DNA from: Novosphingobium sp. B 225
Lineage (GTDB): Bacteria > Pseudomonadota > Alphaproteobacteria > Sphingomonadales > Sphingomonadaceae
Assembly: GCF_002198665.1 (NCBI RefSeq)
Contig: NZ_MWLM01000064.1
Span: forward strand, 112,190-176,189
DNA length: 64,000 nucleotides
Direction of reading: 5' to 3'
This document shows, piece by piece, positions 1 through 8,513 of the stretch; the first letter of the stretch is position 1; the number at the start of each line of letters is the position of its first letter. Both the position numbers and the translations under genes were made by a program. The notes under the pieces were generated by a model. The model ran no database searches. It saw only the letters and a program-made list of their open reading frames with translations, and was not told the DNA's origin.

Positions 1-675
1 TGACGAAGCGCTGGGCCATTCTGGCCAAATCCCTGCGGGACGGCAGAATGGCTTTCATCTCGGACACAAATCCCCTTGGAAAGGCAACCAGCCTTCCCGG
101 CGGGAACTTACGTCCGATATGTTCGCCATTCTGCCGCCTCGAAGGCGCGGTTAATTGGTCCTGACCCTAGGCCGGCTTTCCGTTTCCTTGGATCGCACGC
201 GCTATGCCGCCGGGTTGAAAGCGCGCAGCCGGGGGCTGGCGCCGTTGCCATTCAGGGCCATCAGACAGGGCGACCGCCGCAAGCACCGCTTGCCGGGGCC
301 GATCAGCGCCATGACGTTGAGCGGCATGCTGCTGCTGTTCGCATTGGCGATTTCGGCACCGGCTATTCCAGCCTCAGCCTGTTGCAGCGCTTTGCCGTGG
401 ACAAGATCAAGATCGATCGCAGCTTCGTTGCCAGTCTGGGCGAAAGCGAAGGGGCGGACGGGCTGGTTGACGCGGTCGTCAAACTGGCGCGCAGCTTTGG
501 GCTGGAAGTGATTGGCGAAGGGGTAGAGATCGAACGCCAGCGCAAACAGTTGCTCGCCAGCGGATGCCAGGTGTTCCAGGGCTATCTGATCGGCCGGCCG
601 GTTTCGGCCGCGCAAATCGAAAGCGACTTGCTGGGCGGGGCCGTGCCCCGCCGCGCGGTCAATTCGCGGGGCTGA
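1..675 (+). pseudogene. Remnant of a GGDEF-EAL (cyclic-di-GMP) protein
   Basis: From about 340 to 640 the translation matches the C-terminal third of an EAL phosphodiesterase: a GDFGTGYSSL segment, then VDKIKIDRSFV, then GLEVIGEGVE and a CQVFQGYLIGRP tail. Upstream the frame no longer looks like an EAL domain, and the motif reads GDFGTG where active enzymes have DDFGTG. In another frame at about 2-60 the peptide DEALGHSGQIPAGRQNG resembles the end of a GGDEF domain. This suggests a frameshift plus an internal deletion that removed most of the EAL domain. No convincing start exists; the first usable codon is a TTG at 76. The 3' end overlaps the convergent glutaredoxin gene by 17 bases. I am fairly sure of the EAL tail and less sure of the GGDEF trace. 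The gene may extend left of the window. Confidence 0.6.
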
Positions 676-982
676 GGTCGGCCACCAGTTCGTGCAGTTC
701 GCCCGCTTCGAACATTTCCATCATGATGTCGCTGCCGCCAACGAATTCGCCCTTGATGTACAGCTGCGGGATGGTTGGCCAGTCAGAGAACTGCTTGATC
801 CCCTGGCGCACTTCCATGTCCTGCAGCACGTCAACGCTTTCGTACTGGACCCCCAGGTGATCGAGGATCGCGATCGCGCGGCTGGAAAAACCGCACTGCG
901 GGAACAGCGGCGTGCCCTTCATGAACAGCACGACCGGATTGGTGCTGACGATTTCGGCAATGCGGGTCTGGGCGTCGGACAT
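659..982 (-). CDS. grxD: Monothiol glutaredoxin, Grx4 family
   Basis: This 107-residue protein has the hallmark CGFS active site (Cys30 onwards) after the KGTP loop, followed by [18 protein letters not shown], which binds glutathione. CGFS glutaredoxins bind a glutathione-coordinated [2Fe-2S] cluster and pass clusters to acceptors in the cytosol; they usually work with BolA proteins. A BolA gene lies immediately upstream on the same strand, 23 bases away, which supports that partnership. The length is normal for the family (about 105-115 residues). It is the last gene of a minus-strand run that starts near 3899. The identification is secure. Confidence 0.95.
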   Translation of the reverse strand: MSDAQTRIAEIVSTNPVVLFMKGTPLFPQCGFSSRAIAILDHLGVQYESVDVLQDMEVRQGIKQFSDWPTIPQLYIKGEFVGGSDIMMEMFEAGELHELVADLSPAN

Positions 983-1005
983 GGTCGGGTTAACTCCTCG
1001 GTCCC

Positions 1006-1239
1006 TCAGTTGGGGACGGCGGTGGTCAGTTGCAAGGCATGAAGTTCGCCGCCCATGCGTTCACCGATCGCGGCATAGACCAGCTTGTGCTGGGCCACGC
1101 GCGGCTTGCCGGCAAACAGGCTGGACACGACATGCGCGGCCCAATGGTTGTTGTCACCGGCCAGGTCGGTCATCGTCACTTCGGCATCGGGCAGCCCAGC
1201 CTTGATCAGGGCCACGATCTCTGCCGCGGGCATTGGCAT
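1006..1239 (-). CDS. bolA: BolA family protein
   Basis: This small protein of 77 residues has the BolA fold signature: an N-terminal helix ([13 protein letters not shown]), the acidic [16 protein letters not shown] stretch, then [27 protein letters not shown]. BolA/IbaG proteins bind [2Fe-2S] clusters together with CGFS glutaredoxins and influence iron sensing or cluster transfer. Its start overlaps the stop of the DUF1476 gene as TGATG, so translation is probably coupled. A second ATG lies two codons downstream (MPMP), so the start may differ by two residues. The glutaredoxin partner follows 23 bases downstream. Confidence 0.92.
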   Translation of the reverse strand: MPMPAAEIVALIKAGLPDAEVTMTDLAGDNNHWAAHVVSSLFAGKPRVAQHKLVYAAIGERMGGELHALQLTTAVPN

Positions 1240-1562
1240 CAGCCTTCGCCCATCAGCATGCGCTTGGCTTCGATCGCCTTGGCATCCATTGCCGCGCGGA
1301 TATCGGCTTCGCTGACGGTCTGTCCGGCCGAAACCAGATCGCCCAGCAGCTTGCGGATCACGTCTTCGTCGCCGGCTTCTTCGAAATCGGCCTGAACCAC
1401 GCTTTTGGCATAGGATTCAGCTTCGACCGCAGACAGGCCCATGCGTTCGGCCGCCCACTGGCCCAGCAGCCGGTTGCGGCGGGCGTGGATACGAAAGTGC
1501 ATTTCTTCGTCATGCGCGAACTTGGCTTCCTCGGCGCGTTCGCGGTCATTGAAATCGGTCAT
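1239..1562 (-). CDS. DUF1476 protein (ATPase inhibitor zeta-subunit family)
   Basis: The 107-residue, helix-rich, strongly charged protein begins MTDFNDRERAEEAKFAHDEEM, which is the conserved start of the alphaproteobacterial DUF1476 family. The Paracoccus member of that family is the zeta subunit that inhibits the F1-ATPase. No transmembrane segment or signal peptide is present, in line with a soluble F1-binding protein. Its stop codon overlaps the bolA start by one base, and a 30-base gap separates it from the cytochrome gene upstream. The family assignment is strong; the inhibitor role here is by analogy. Confidence 0.85.
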   Translation of the reverse strand: MTDFNDRERAEEAKFAHDEEMHFRIHARRNRLLGQWAAERMGLSAVEAESYAKSVVQADFEEAGDEDVIRKLLGDLVSAGQTVSEADIRAAMDAKAIEAKRMLMGEG

Positions 1563-1592
1563 GTTGGTCCCTTGGCTTGCGTGCTGCGGCGC

Positions 1593-2081
1593 TCAGCCCG
1601 CCGGTTTGGGCGGAGGCGGCGCCTGATAGGAATCGTGGCAGCCCTTACACGCCGCGCCGGTAGAAGCAAGGGCCGAGGCGAAGGCATCCTTGTCTTCCGC
1701 AGCGGCGGCGGCGGCGAGCGCCTTGGTCGCCTGGGCCATGGCATCGGCCTTGGCGGCGAAATCGGCTTTGTTGGTCCAAACTTCTGGCCTGGCGCGGCTA
1801 GGCTGGCCTTTGGTGCTGTTGGCAAACATGGCCGGCATGGCCACGGCCCATTTAGCCAGACTGTTGGCGGGGAAGGCCAGGCTTTTCAGCGGCATGCCGT
1901 TGGCGCTGCCCCCTTTTAGCATGTTGACCGAAGTGGCCGACATGGCCATCGCGGCCTGACGTGCGGCAACCAGTTGGGCCGCGCTGGGCCCGGCGGAGGC
2001 AGGGGCGGGGGCCGGTTTGGCCTGCACGGCAATTGCGGTTGCGCCCAGCGCTGCCAGCGCCGCGATCGCCATGATCTTCAT
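1593..2081 (-). CDS. Periplasmic class II c-type cytochrome (c'/c556 family)
   Basis: Residues 1-21 form a signal peptide ending VQA. The mature part is predicted to be a helical bundle with a single haem site CKGCH at residues 145-149 close to the C-terminus, the layout of cytochrome c'/c556 proteins. Met45 or Met47 in the first helix (ARQAAMAMSA) could be the axial ligand. The low-complexity, Ala/Pro-rich ends (PAPAPASAG, APPPPKPAG) are unusual but common in high-GC species. The ribosome site GGGAGAT lies just upstream of the ATG. The electron partner is not evident from the neighbours. Confidence 0.85.
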   Translation of the reverse strand: MKIMAIAALAALGATAIAVQAKPAPAPASAGPSAAQLVAARQAAMAMSATSVNMLKGGSANGMPLKSLAFPANSLAKWAVAMPAMFANSTKGQPSRARPEVWTNKADFAAKADAMAQATKALAAAAAAEDKDAFASALASTGAACKGCHDSYQAPPPPKPAG

Positions 2082-2119
2082 ACCCGTATCTCCCGTTTGT
2101 GCCGCCGGCCTGATGCCGG

Positions 2120-3118
2120 TCAGGCCATGGTCACCACGACCTTGCCCACAGCCTTGCGGCTGGCAAGCAGCGCGATCGCTTCGCCGCCGCGTTCAAGCGG
2201 GAACGTCGCGGATACGCGCGGGTTGATCTTGCCCGCTTTGAGCAGGTCGAACAAGGTCGCGATATGCGCGGCATTGGCCGCCGGTTCACGCGCCACCCAG
2301 GCCCCCCAGAACACGCCGCAGACGTCACAGCTTTTCAGCAGGGTCAGGTTGAGCGGCAGCTTGGGGATGCCCGCGGTGAAGCCGACCACGCAGAACCGGC
2401 CTTCCCACGCGATTGAGCGCAGCGCGGGTTCGGAATAGTCGCCGCCGATGATGTCATAGACCACATCGGCGCCGTTCGGCCCGCAAGCGGCCTTGAACGC
2501 TTCGGCCAGCGCCTTGGATTCGTCCTTGCTGAGCGGGCCCATCGGATAGACCACCACTTCGTCCGCGCCGTGTTCCCGCGCGACCGCGCCCTTTTCTTCA
2601 CTGGAAACCGCCGCGATCACCCTCGCGCCATAGGCCTTGCCCAGTTCCACCGCCGACAGCCCGACGCCGCCCGCCGCGCCCAGCACCAGCATGGTTTCCC
2701 CGGCCTTGAGCTTGCCGCGATCGAGCAGCCCGTGCATGTTGGTGCCATAGGTCATGATCAGCGCTGCGCCGGTTTCAAAGCTGACCCCATCGGGCAGCGA
2801 CCACAGCCGCGCGGCATCGACCACGATCTCTTCGGCCATGCCGCCGTTACCGGTGCTGGCGATCACCCGGTCACCCACCTTGTACTGGGTTACCCCATCA
2901 CCCACGGCATCGATGATCCCGCTGGCTTCACCGCCGGGCGAAAAGGGCCGCTGCGGCTTGAACTGGTAAAGGTCCTGAATCATCAGCACGTCAGGGAAGT
3001 TGACCGAGCAGGCCTTGACCTTGACCCGCACCTGACCGGGGCCGGGCTGGGGGCTTTCAACCTCGTCCAGGGTCAGCGTTTCCGGGCCGCCTGGGGCGTG
3101 GGTGCGAAGGGCTTTCAT
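2120..3118 (-). CDS. NADPH:quinone oxidoreductase-type MDR protein
   Basis: This is a 332-residue medium-chain dehydrogenase/reductase without the zinc ligands of alcohol dehydrogenases. The N-terminal GroES-like domain (about 1-125) carries [19 protein letters not shown], and the Rossmann domain carries the nucleotide motif [19 protein letters not shown]. Such proteins reduce quinones, enones or acryloyl-CoA-like substrates with NADPH; the substrate cannot be told here. Its ATG overlaps the leuD stop as ATGA, so the two are co-translated. A 38-base gap leads to the cytochrome gene. A second member of the same superfamily lies at 5538-6515. Confidence 0.85.
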   Translation of the reverse strand: MKALRTHAPGGPETLTLDEVESPQPGPGQVRVKVKACSVNFPDVLMIQDLYQFKPQRPFSPGGEASGIIDAVGDGVTQYKVGDRVIASTGNGGMAEEIVVDAARLWSLPDGVSFETGAALIMTYGTNMHGLLDRGKLKAGETMLVLGAAGGVGLSAVELGKAYGARVIAAVSSEEKGAVAREHGADEVVVYPMGPLSKDESKALAEAFKAACGPNGADVVYDIIGGDYSEPALRSIAWEGRFCVVGFTAGIPKLPLNLTLLKSCDVCGVFWGAWVAREPAANAAHIATLFDLLKAGKINPRVSATFPLERGGEAIALLASRKAVGKVVVTMA

Positions 3119-3717
3119 GCGGCTACTCCCGTTCCATTGGCAAGCCAGGGCAATTCGCCCCGGTTCCTGTTTTCATAGGCGGCGATAGCGTCGCCGCGCG
3201 CCAGGGTCAGACCCACTTCGTCAAGGCCGCCCAGCAGGCAGTCCTTGCGGAATGGGTCGATCTCAAACGGAAAGCGGTCCTGGAACGGGGTGGTCACCAC
3301 CTGATGTTCCAGATCGACCGTAATCGGGTCGGTCCGTGCCACTTCCATCAGCCGGTCAACCGCTTCTTGCGGCAGGACCACCGTGAGGATGCCGTTCTTG
3401 AAGGCGTTGCCCGAGAAGATGTCCGAAAAGCTGGGCGCGATCACGGCGGTGATGCCCAGATCGAGCAAGGCCCAGGCGGCATGTTCACGGCTGGACCCGC
3501 AGCCGAAATTGTCACCCGCGATCAGGATCGGCGAGCCTTTGAATTCGGCCGAATCGAACAGGTTGTCGGGATCTTCGCGCAGCGTTTCAAACGCGCCCCG
3601 GCCCATCCCTTCGCGGGTGATGGTCTTCAGCCACTTGGCCGGAATGATCACATCGGTATCGATGTTCTTGCGGCCGAACGGAATCGCACGGCCTTGCACT
3701 TCGCGCAGCGGTTCCAT
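3115..3717 (-). CDS. leuD: 3-isopropylmalate dehydratase small subunit
   Basis: This protein of 200 residues is the swivel-domain subunit of isopropylmalate isomerase in leucine synthesis. It shows [46 protein letters not shown] and [17 protein letters not shown]. The length equals that of the E. coli protein. I chose the ATG at 3717 because it overlaps the stop of the upstream small gene as TGATG; an in-frame TTG sits one codon earlier. LeuD needs LeuC, which normally lies directly upstream, but the upstream DNA here is a lower-GC pocket with unrelated genes. LeuC must therefore be elsewhere in the genome. Confidence 0.95.
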   Translation of the reverse strand: MEPLREVQGRAIPFGRKNIDTDVIIPAKWLKTITREGMGRGAFETLREDPDNLFDSAEFKGSPILIAGDNFGCGSSREHAAWALLDLGITAVIAPSFSDIFSGNAFKNGILTVVLPQEAVDRLMEVARTDPITVDLEHQVVTTPFQDRFPFEIDPFRKDCLLGGLDEVGLTLARGDAIAAYENRNRGELPWLANGTGVAA

Positions 3718-3899
3718 CAATCGGTCTCCGGCGTCCGGCTGGAAGATGGGTCTGGCCTGGCCTTCTTGTCCTTGCGGCGCGAGGCATAGAGCAGCGCGGC
3801 GGCCAGCGCGGCCGACCCGATCGCCGCACCCGCCAGCGCGGCCTTGCCGGTCCAGTTGTTCTTGTCGCCCTTGTCGGGCTTGTCAGAAGTGTCGCTCAT
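3717..3899 (-). CDS. Small single-span membrane protein
   Basis: This protein of 60 residues starts [19 protein letters not shown]. One hydrophobic segment of about 20 residues follows ([20 protein letters not shown]), then a very basic [10 protein letters not shown] tail and a polar end. That pattern predicts an inner-membrane anchor with the basic tail in the cytoplasm. The start at 3899 is chosen for its purine-rich ribosome site GGGAAAGG immediately before the ATG; an upstream in-frame start at 3986 would add an Arg-rich leader without features. It overlaps leuD by one base and is probably co-translated with it. No known family was recognised. Confidence 0.65.
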   Translation of the reverse strand: MSDTSDKPDKGDKNNWTGKAALAGAAIGSAALAAALLYASRRKDKKARPDPSSSRTPETD

Positions 3900-3959
3900 C
3901 CTTTCCCTATGCGGATCACGGGCCGCAGGTTCAAGGGTCCGGTGCGCAAAAAGTGCCGC

Positions 3960-4020
3960 AGCCCCGTCACCCGCGTGGCGAGCCACGTGTGTCGCTACGC
4001 GAGTGACGAAAGAAGGGGCT
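3960..4020. repeat. Long imperfect palindrome, REP/MITE-like
   Basis: Arms at 3966-3981 and 3992-4007 match 14 of 16 bases as an inverted repeat (GTCACCCGCGTGGCGA against TCGCTACGCGAGTGAC) around a 10-base loop. An outer pair AGCCCC (3960-3965) and GGGGCT (4015-4020) closes a second stem. It lies between the divergent genes at 3899 and 4136 and has no T-tract, so a dispersed repeat is more likely than a terminator. Confidence 0.6.
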
Positions 4021-4135
4021 GGATGAAAAGGCGATGTTGCTTTCAGGCGGCAGCTATCCCCAACCTACCCGCTGAACCGGCCGTTCCGGTCACGACCCGA
4101 TTGCGGACGTAGGGCAATCAAGACATATTGGCAGC

Positions 4136-4483
4136 ATGATGACCCTGCGGTCGAAAATGCTTGTCTTCACGGTGCCTGCGCTGGTCTTGATCGGCGCATC
4201 GTCAAACGCACCCATACGCATTAAGGCCAAGGATTGGGTCTCTCCCCCGTCATCAGAAACCGTCGCGGCGTGTGCGCCAAAGCAAACGGACGTGGATCTA
4301 ACAGACGGCGTGGGTCTTACATGCAGAGTCAGCAGAGCGGGCTCACTTGTGAAATGCACGGCGACGGGCAAGCCAGCCCAACGTGAATGGGCTCTTTGTC
4401 TGTCCCGAGAGCTTAGAGTGAAACGGCATTTAGTCGGAAAGAATGTGGTGATTCCGATACGTCAGGTAGATGCGCCCTCGTAG
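4136..4483 (+). CDS. Small secreted protein with TonB-C-like tail
   Basis: The protein of 115 residues starts with a short hydrophobic leader (MLVFTVPALVLIGASSN), so export is likely. The rest contains GVGLTCRVSRAGSLVKCTATGKPA followed by a helix with WALCLSREL, which loosely resembles the C-terminal TonB-like fold of small sphingomonad proteins (strand-Cys-strand-Cys-helix). Four cysteines in the mature part could form disulphides. Base composition is clearly less GC-rich than the flanking genes, a sign of separate origin. It stands alone between a palindromic repeat and a convergent DUF5063 gene. The reading frame is believable but the function is unknown. Confidence 0.55.
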   Translation: MMTLRSKMLVFTVPALVLIGASSNAPIRIKAKDWVSPPSSETVAACAPKQTDVDLTDGVGLTCRVSRAGSLVKCTATGKPAQREWALCLSRELRVKRHLVGKNVVIPIRQVDAPS

Positions 4484-4549
4484 GCTTTGTCAGCTTTCCA
4501 CCCCAATCTTACCGTTGCGACTGTGTGCTCACCGCTCCGAAAGCGGACG

Positions 4550-5065
4550 TCAGCCCCAGTAGAGCAGGTTGTGGAGGTATCGTCTGAGGTTGTGCAAATG
4601 GTGGCCCCAATGGTTCTCGTATCCCCAGCGGAATTGCCAAATTGCGTCGTTAACTCGGCGCTGATCTAGAAACCAAAGCACCTCAGCCAGGTCCGATGCA
4701 ATGTCTGTTAGGTCGTCTAATCCCCATCCTTGCCCGATCTCTTGCTCAAACCCCTCCAACGGGTGCACCTGAGGGTAGAAGCCAAGTTCCGGAAAGGATG
4801 AAGCAGCCTGCCCTCCAAACTGTTTCATGTCGGTTCGGGGTGCATCGACGTCTGTTGAGTCAGGTTCGACATCAGAAGTTTGATTGTAGGCCGCGCAAAG
4901 GTGATCAAGCGCGGTAGCCAATAGCAATTGGCGTTCTCGAGGGTCAGCAGGAGCAGAGCGCAGCAAGTCGAGATACGCTCGGCACGAGCTTTCGACGTTC
5001 GCGATCTGGTCGTTGATGGCCATGCTCGACAATGCCGATGAATCTAGCATGCTGTCGAGAGGCAT
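4550..5065 (-). CDS. DUF5063 domain protein
   Basis: The 171-residue acidic protein begins with a helix INDQIANVESSCRAYLDLL and ends with DLTDIASDLAEVLWFLDQRRVNDAIWQFRWGYENHWGHHLHNLRRYLH, the pattern of the DUF5063 family (soluble, helical, function unknown). The frame stays open to 5323, but that extension translates the paired hairpin repeat at 5136-5275. I therefore place the start at 5065, which has a ribosome site GGGGAA nine bases upstream. GC content is lower than in the neighbours. DUF5063 proteins occur in many bacteria as single genes; no partner is visible here. Confidence 0.7.
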   Translation of the reverse strand: MPLDSMLDSSALSSMAINDQIANVESSCRAYLDLLRSAPADPRERQLLLATALDHLCAAYNQTSDVEPDSTDVDAPRTDMKQFGGQAASSFPELGFYPQVHPLEGFEQEIGQGWGLDDLTDIASDLAEVLWFLDQRRVNDAIWQFRWGYENHWGHHLHNLRRYLHNLLYWG

Positions 5066-5135
5066 GTCCGCTTTCCCCAACATTTCGGTCGCAGCGCTGC
5101 TTCCATGCGCGCAAGCAAAGCTGACATCTCTGATA

Positions 5136-5275
5136 CCGTCATCCTGAACTTGTTTCAGGATCCATCGTGCCGCCAAGTCCCGCCCTATGGATGGCGCAAG
5201 CCGCCGCTTTGCGGCCCTTCCCCTTGGCTTCGGAAGCAGCCGAACCATGGATGCTGAAACAAGTTCAGCATGACG
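5136..5275. repeat. Paired inverted hairpin repeat (sphingomonad REP doublet)
   Basis: Two roughly 31-base arms (5136-5166 and 5245-5275) are inverted copies with a few mismatches. Each arm is itself a hairpin: TCCTGAA/TTCAGGA in the left arm, and TGCTGAA/TTCAGCA in the right. The core TGAACTTGTTTCA is shared. About 78 bases of GC-rich DNA separate the arms. This matches a dispersed repeat common in sphingomonad intergenic DNA (general knowledge), which often yields false translations such as LVSAS or KQVQDD. Confidence 0.75.
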
Positions 5276-5537
5276 GATCTGCTTTTGACGTTCGGGTATT
5301 TGTTGAACGACAGTTCTCCCCAATCATCCTTTGGCAGAGTGCGCCCATCCAACGCCCCCAAAAGCAACCGCGCTTTCGTTAAAAGCGCTGCATATCTGCC
5401 AGGTCGCGCGTAGCGCAAGTCCGCTTTTCAAAGCGTAAAATAATGAAATTAAGCCGAAAAGCGTACTAAAAACGAAAACCGCACAATGAACCCTATGCAG
5501 CCCAAGCCGCGCCCGGAAATTCAGCCATGCGAAATAG

Positions 5538-6515
5538 TCACGGCAGCAGCAGCGTCGATCCGGTCGTCAGCCTCGCTTCCAGATCGCGGTGGGCCTGTGC
5601 GGCCTGAAGCAAGGGATAGGTTTGCCCGACGCTGACTTTGACCGCGCCCGATGCGATCATCTGCCACAGCTTGGCCGCGCCTGCCGCCGCTTCGGCTGGG
5701 TCGCGGTAATAGTCATAGACCCCGGGCCGGGTGACAAACAGCGAGCCGCGGATCTGCAGTTCGCGCAGGCCCACCCCGGTCACCGGGCCGCTGGCATTGC
5801 CGAAGCTGGCGATGATCCCGCGCGGACCCACGCAGTCGAGCGAGGTCTGCCAGCTGGCCGCGCCGACCCCGTCATAGCTGGCGCGGACTTTCTTGCCGTC
5901 GGTTGCTTCGCGGACCTTGGCGACGAGGTCCGGATCGTCGGAGAGGAACACTTCCTCTGCCCCGCATTCGCGCGCGGTCGCCACTTTGTCTGCGCTGCCG
6001 ACCGTGCCGATCACGCGCACCCCGCGTGCTTTCAGCCATTGCAGCAGCAATTGCCCGACGCCCCCCGCCGCCGCAGGAACCAGCGCCCATTCGCCCGGCG
6101 CGACCGGGGCGCAGCGTTCGGCCAGCATTTCCACGGTCGCGCCTTTTAGCAGCACGGCAGCGGCGGTCTGGCTGTCGATGGTGTCGGGCAGGGGCAGCAA
6201 GTCTGCCGCCTTGACCAGCCGCGCGGTGGCATAGGCGCCGGGCGCCCCGCCAAAGCTGGCCGCGCGCATGCCGGGGGTCAGGTGGGTCACCCCTTCGCCC
6301 ACCGCCTCGATCACGCCGGCCGCTTCAAAGCCGAGCCCGCCGGGGAGCGGCGTGGGATAAAGCCCGGTGCGCAGGTAGGTATCGATGAAGTTCAATCCCA
6401 CCGCCTCGTGCCGGATCAGCACTTGTCCGGGGCCGGGCGCAGGCAGATCCACCTCGCGCCACTGGATCACTTCGGGGCCGCCGGTCTGCTCGAAATAGGC
6501 CTGGGTCGCGCGCAT
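5538..6515 (-). CDS. qor: NADPH:quinone oxidoreductase
   Basis: This 325-residue zinc-free MDR enzyme is close to the E. coli QOR pattern: GPGQVLIRHEAVGLNFIDTYLRTGLYP, GFEAAGVIEAVGEGV, then the NADPH motif VPAAAGGVGQLLLQWLK, and YDGVG and FGNASGPV near the end. It reduces quinones by one electron using NADPH in the cytosol. It is transcribed alone: the upstream neighbour at 6612 diverges, and the downstream side holds the repeat-rich pocket. The start at 6515 gives the normal family N-terminus. The family call is secure; the physiological substrate is not known. Confidence 0.88.
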   Translation of the reverse strand: MRATQAYFEQTGGPEVIQWREVDLPAPGPGQVLIRHEAVGLNFIDTYLRTGLYPTPLPGGLGFEAAGVIEAVGEGVTHLTPGMRAASFGGAPGAYATARLVKAADLLPLPDTIDSQTAAAVLLKGATVEMLAERCAPVAPGEWALVPAAAGGVGQLLLQWLKARGVRVIGTVGSADKVATARECGAEEVFLSDDPDLVAKVREATDGKKVRASYDGVGAASWQTSLDCVGPRGIIASFGNASGPVTGVGLRELQIRGSLFVTRPGVYDYYRDPAEAAAGAAKLWQMIASGAVKVSVGQTYPLLQAAQAHRDLEARLTTGSTLLLP

Positions 6516-6611
6516 GGTGTTCTCCTTGTTGTTCGCAGAATAGCGGTGCGCCCCGCCTTCTCAAGCGCAACAAAGCTGCTAGCCTTGGAAATATCCCTTT
6601 CAGGAGCCCCT

Positions 6612-8498
6612 ATGCGTAAACTGACCGCCGCCCTGCTGATCGCTGCCGCCCTGCCATTGATGGGCCAGACTGCACCCGCCCCGCTCGATCCGATGGCGAG
6701 CGACAAGGCTGCCAGCTATGACTGGGTGCGCCCGCAGGCCGATTACATCCGCCGTGAAGTGATGGTGCCGATGCGCGACGGGACCAAGCTGTTCACGGTG
6801 ATCGTGATGCGCAAGGGCACCATGGGCGGGCCGATGCTGCTCAGCCGCACGCCCTATAACGCCACTGCCGCAACCAGCCGCAATCGCAGCCAGGCGATTG
6901 AAGAGATCCTGCCGGTGATGGACGCGCCGTTCGTCAATGATGGCTATATCCGCGTCTATCAGGACATTCGCGGCATGCATAAGTCCAAGGGGGACTATGT
7001 CATGACCCGGCCTTTGCGCGGGCCGCTCAACCAGACCAAGGTCGATCACGCCACCGATGCTTATGACACGATCGACTGGCTGGTGAAGAACGTGCCGGAG
7101 AGCAATGGGCGGGTGGCGACGATCGGATCATCCTATCTGGGCTTTACCACCCTGATGAGCCTGATCGATCCGCATCCGGCGCTGAAGGCCGCCGTGCCGC
7201 AATCACCGATGGTCGATGGCTGGATGGGGGATGACTGGTTCCACAACGGCGCGTTCCGCACCTTTGGCTTTGATTTCGCGCTGGGCCAGATGGTGGAAAA
7301 GGGCGGCGGATCGGTGCCGATGGGCACGGGGGATGAATATGTCAGCTACCTGAAAGCCGGATCGAGCGCGGGCTATGCGCGGCGCTGGGGGATCGAGAAC
7401 CTGCCGGTGGTGCGCAAGATGATGGAGCACCCGGCCTATGACGAATACTGGCAGGAACAGGCCGTCGACAAGTTGCTGGCCAAGCGCAAGCTGACCGTGC
7501 CGACGCTGGTGATGCTGGGGCAGTGGGACCAGGAGGACTCTTACGGCGCGCCTGCCGTGTTCAAGGCGGTCAAGGCCGCGCAGCCTGACGCGCCGATCAT
7601 GCTCGGGATCGGGCCGTGGCGGCATTCGGGCGCGAACTATGAAGGATCGGTGCTTGGGCCGCTGAAGTTCGAAGGCGATACGGCGCTGCAATTCCGTCTG
7701 AACTGGATCAAGCCGTTCATCGATTGCCGCGTGAAGTCCGATGCGAAACCGTGCGCGCCGATGCCTGCGGCGGTTACTTATGCGACCGGTTCAAACCGGT
7801 GGGAAGTTGATGCCAAGTGGCCGGCCGGTAGCGAGCAGCCGCTCTATCTGACCGACCAGTTCGGCCTGTCCTTTACCCGCCCGGCCCAGGCAGGCGCGGA
7901 TGACTATGTGTCCGATCCGGCCAAGCCGGTGCCGTTCCTGCCGCGCCCGATCCGGATGGACGGGGACCAGTGGCGGACCTGGCTGGTGCAGGACCAGCGC
8001 TTTACCGATGGGCGGCCGGACGTGCTGAGCTATGTCACCCCGGTGCTCGACAAGCCGGTCCATATCAAGGGTGCGCCGCGGGTCGATCTGCACGCATCGA
8101 CCAGCGGGCAGGACAGTGACTGGGTGGTCAAACTGATCGACGTCGGCCCGGAAGAAAACAGCGCAAACCCAGCCATGGCCGGTTTCCAGCTGGGGGTGGG
8201 GATCGAGATATTCCGGGGCCGCTATGTCCACGGCTTCAACAAGCCGATGCCGCTCAGCCCGGGCCAGACATACCGGTTTGGCTGGTCGCTGCCGCATGTG
8301 AACCATGTGTTCCAGCCCGGCCACCGGATCATGGTGCAGGTGCAGTCCAGCCTTTACCCGCTCTATGATCGCAACCCGCAGACCTGGGTGCCGTCGATCT
8401 TTGACGCGCCCGCATCTGCCTACAAGAAAGCGACCCAGACCGTGCGCTGGGGCGGGAGCGATGCGAGTGCGGTATGGCTGCCGGTGGTGGCGGATTGA
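6612..8498 (+). CDS. Secreted CocE/NonD family hydrolase (X-Pro dipeptidyl-peptidase fold)
   Basis: This protein of 628 residues starts with a signal peptide (MRKLTAALLIAAALPLMG). The alpha/beta hydrolase core has VPMRDGTKLFTVIVMRKG, DIRGMHKSKGDYV and the nucleophile motif IGSSYLGFTT, typical of cocaine esterase/glutaryl acylase relatives. A C-terminal jelly-roll domain follows (about 430-628; DLHASTSGQDSDWVVKLIDV). It probably hydrolyses esters, amides or acyl peptides in the periplasm. I use the ATG at 6612, which has an AGGAG ribosome site and opens directly into the signal peptide. It stands alone between two minus-strand genes. Confidence 0.88.
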   Translation: MRKLTAALLIAAALPLMGQTAPAPLDPMASDKAASYDWVRPQADYIRREVMVPMRDGTKLFTVIVMRKGTMGGPMLLSRTPYNATAATSRNRSQAIEEILPVMDAPFVNDGYIRVYQDIRGMHKSKGDYVMTRPLRGPLNQTKVDHATDAYDTIDWLVKNVPESNGRVATIGSSYLGFTTLMSLIDPHPALKAAVPQSPMVDGWMGDDWFHNGAFRTFGFDFALGQMVEKGGGSVPMGTGDEYVSYLKAGSSAGYARRWGIENLPVVRKMMEHPAYDEYWQEQAVDKLLAKRKLTVPTLVMLGQWDQEDSYGAPAVFKAVKAAQPDAPIMLGIGPWRHSGANYEGSVLGPLKFEGDTALQFRLNWIKPFIDCRVKSDAKPCAPMPAAVTYATGSNRWEVDAKWPAGSEQPLYLTDQFGLSFTRPAQAGADDYVSDPAKPVPFLPRPIRMDGDQWRTWLVQDQRFTDGRPDVLSYVTPVLDKPVHIKGAPRVDLHASTSGQDSDWVVKLIDVGPEENSANPAMAGFQLGVGIEIFRGRYVHGFNKPMPLSPGQTYRFGWSLPHVNHVFQPGHRIMVQVQSSLYPLYDRNPQTWVPSIFDAPASAYKKATQTVRWGGSDASAVWLPVVAD

Positions 8499-8513
8499 AG
8501 GGAAGGCTGCGCC

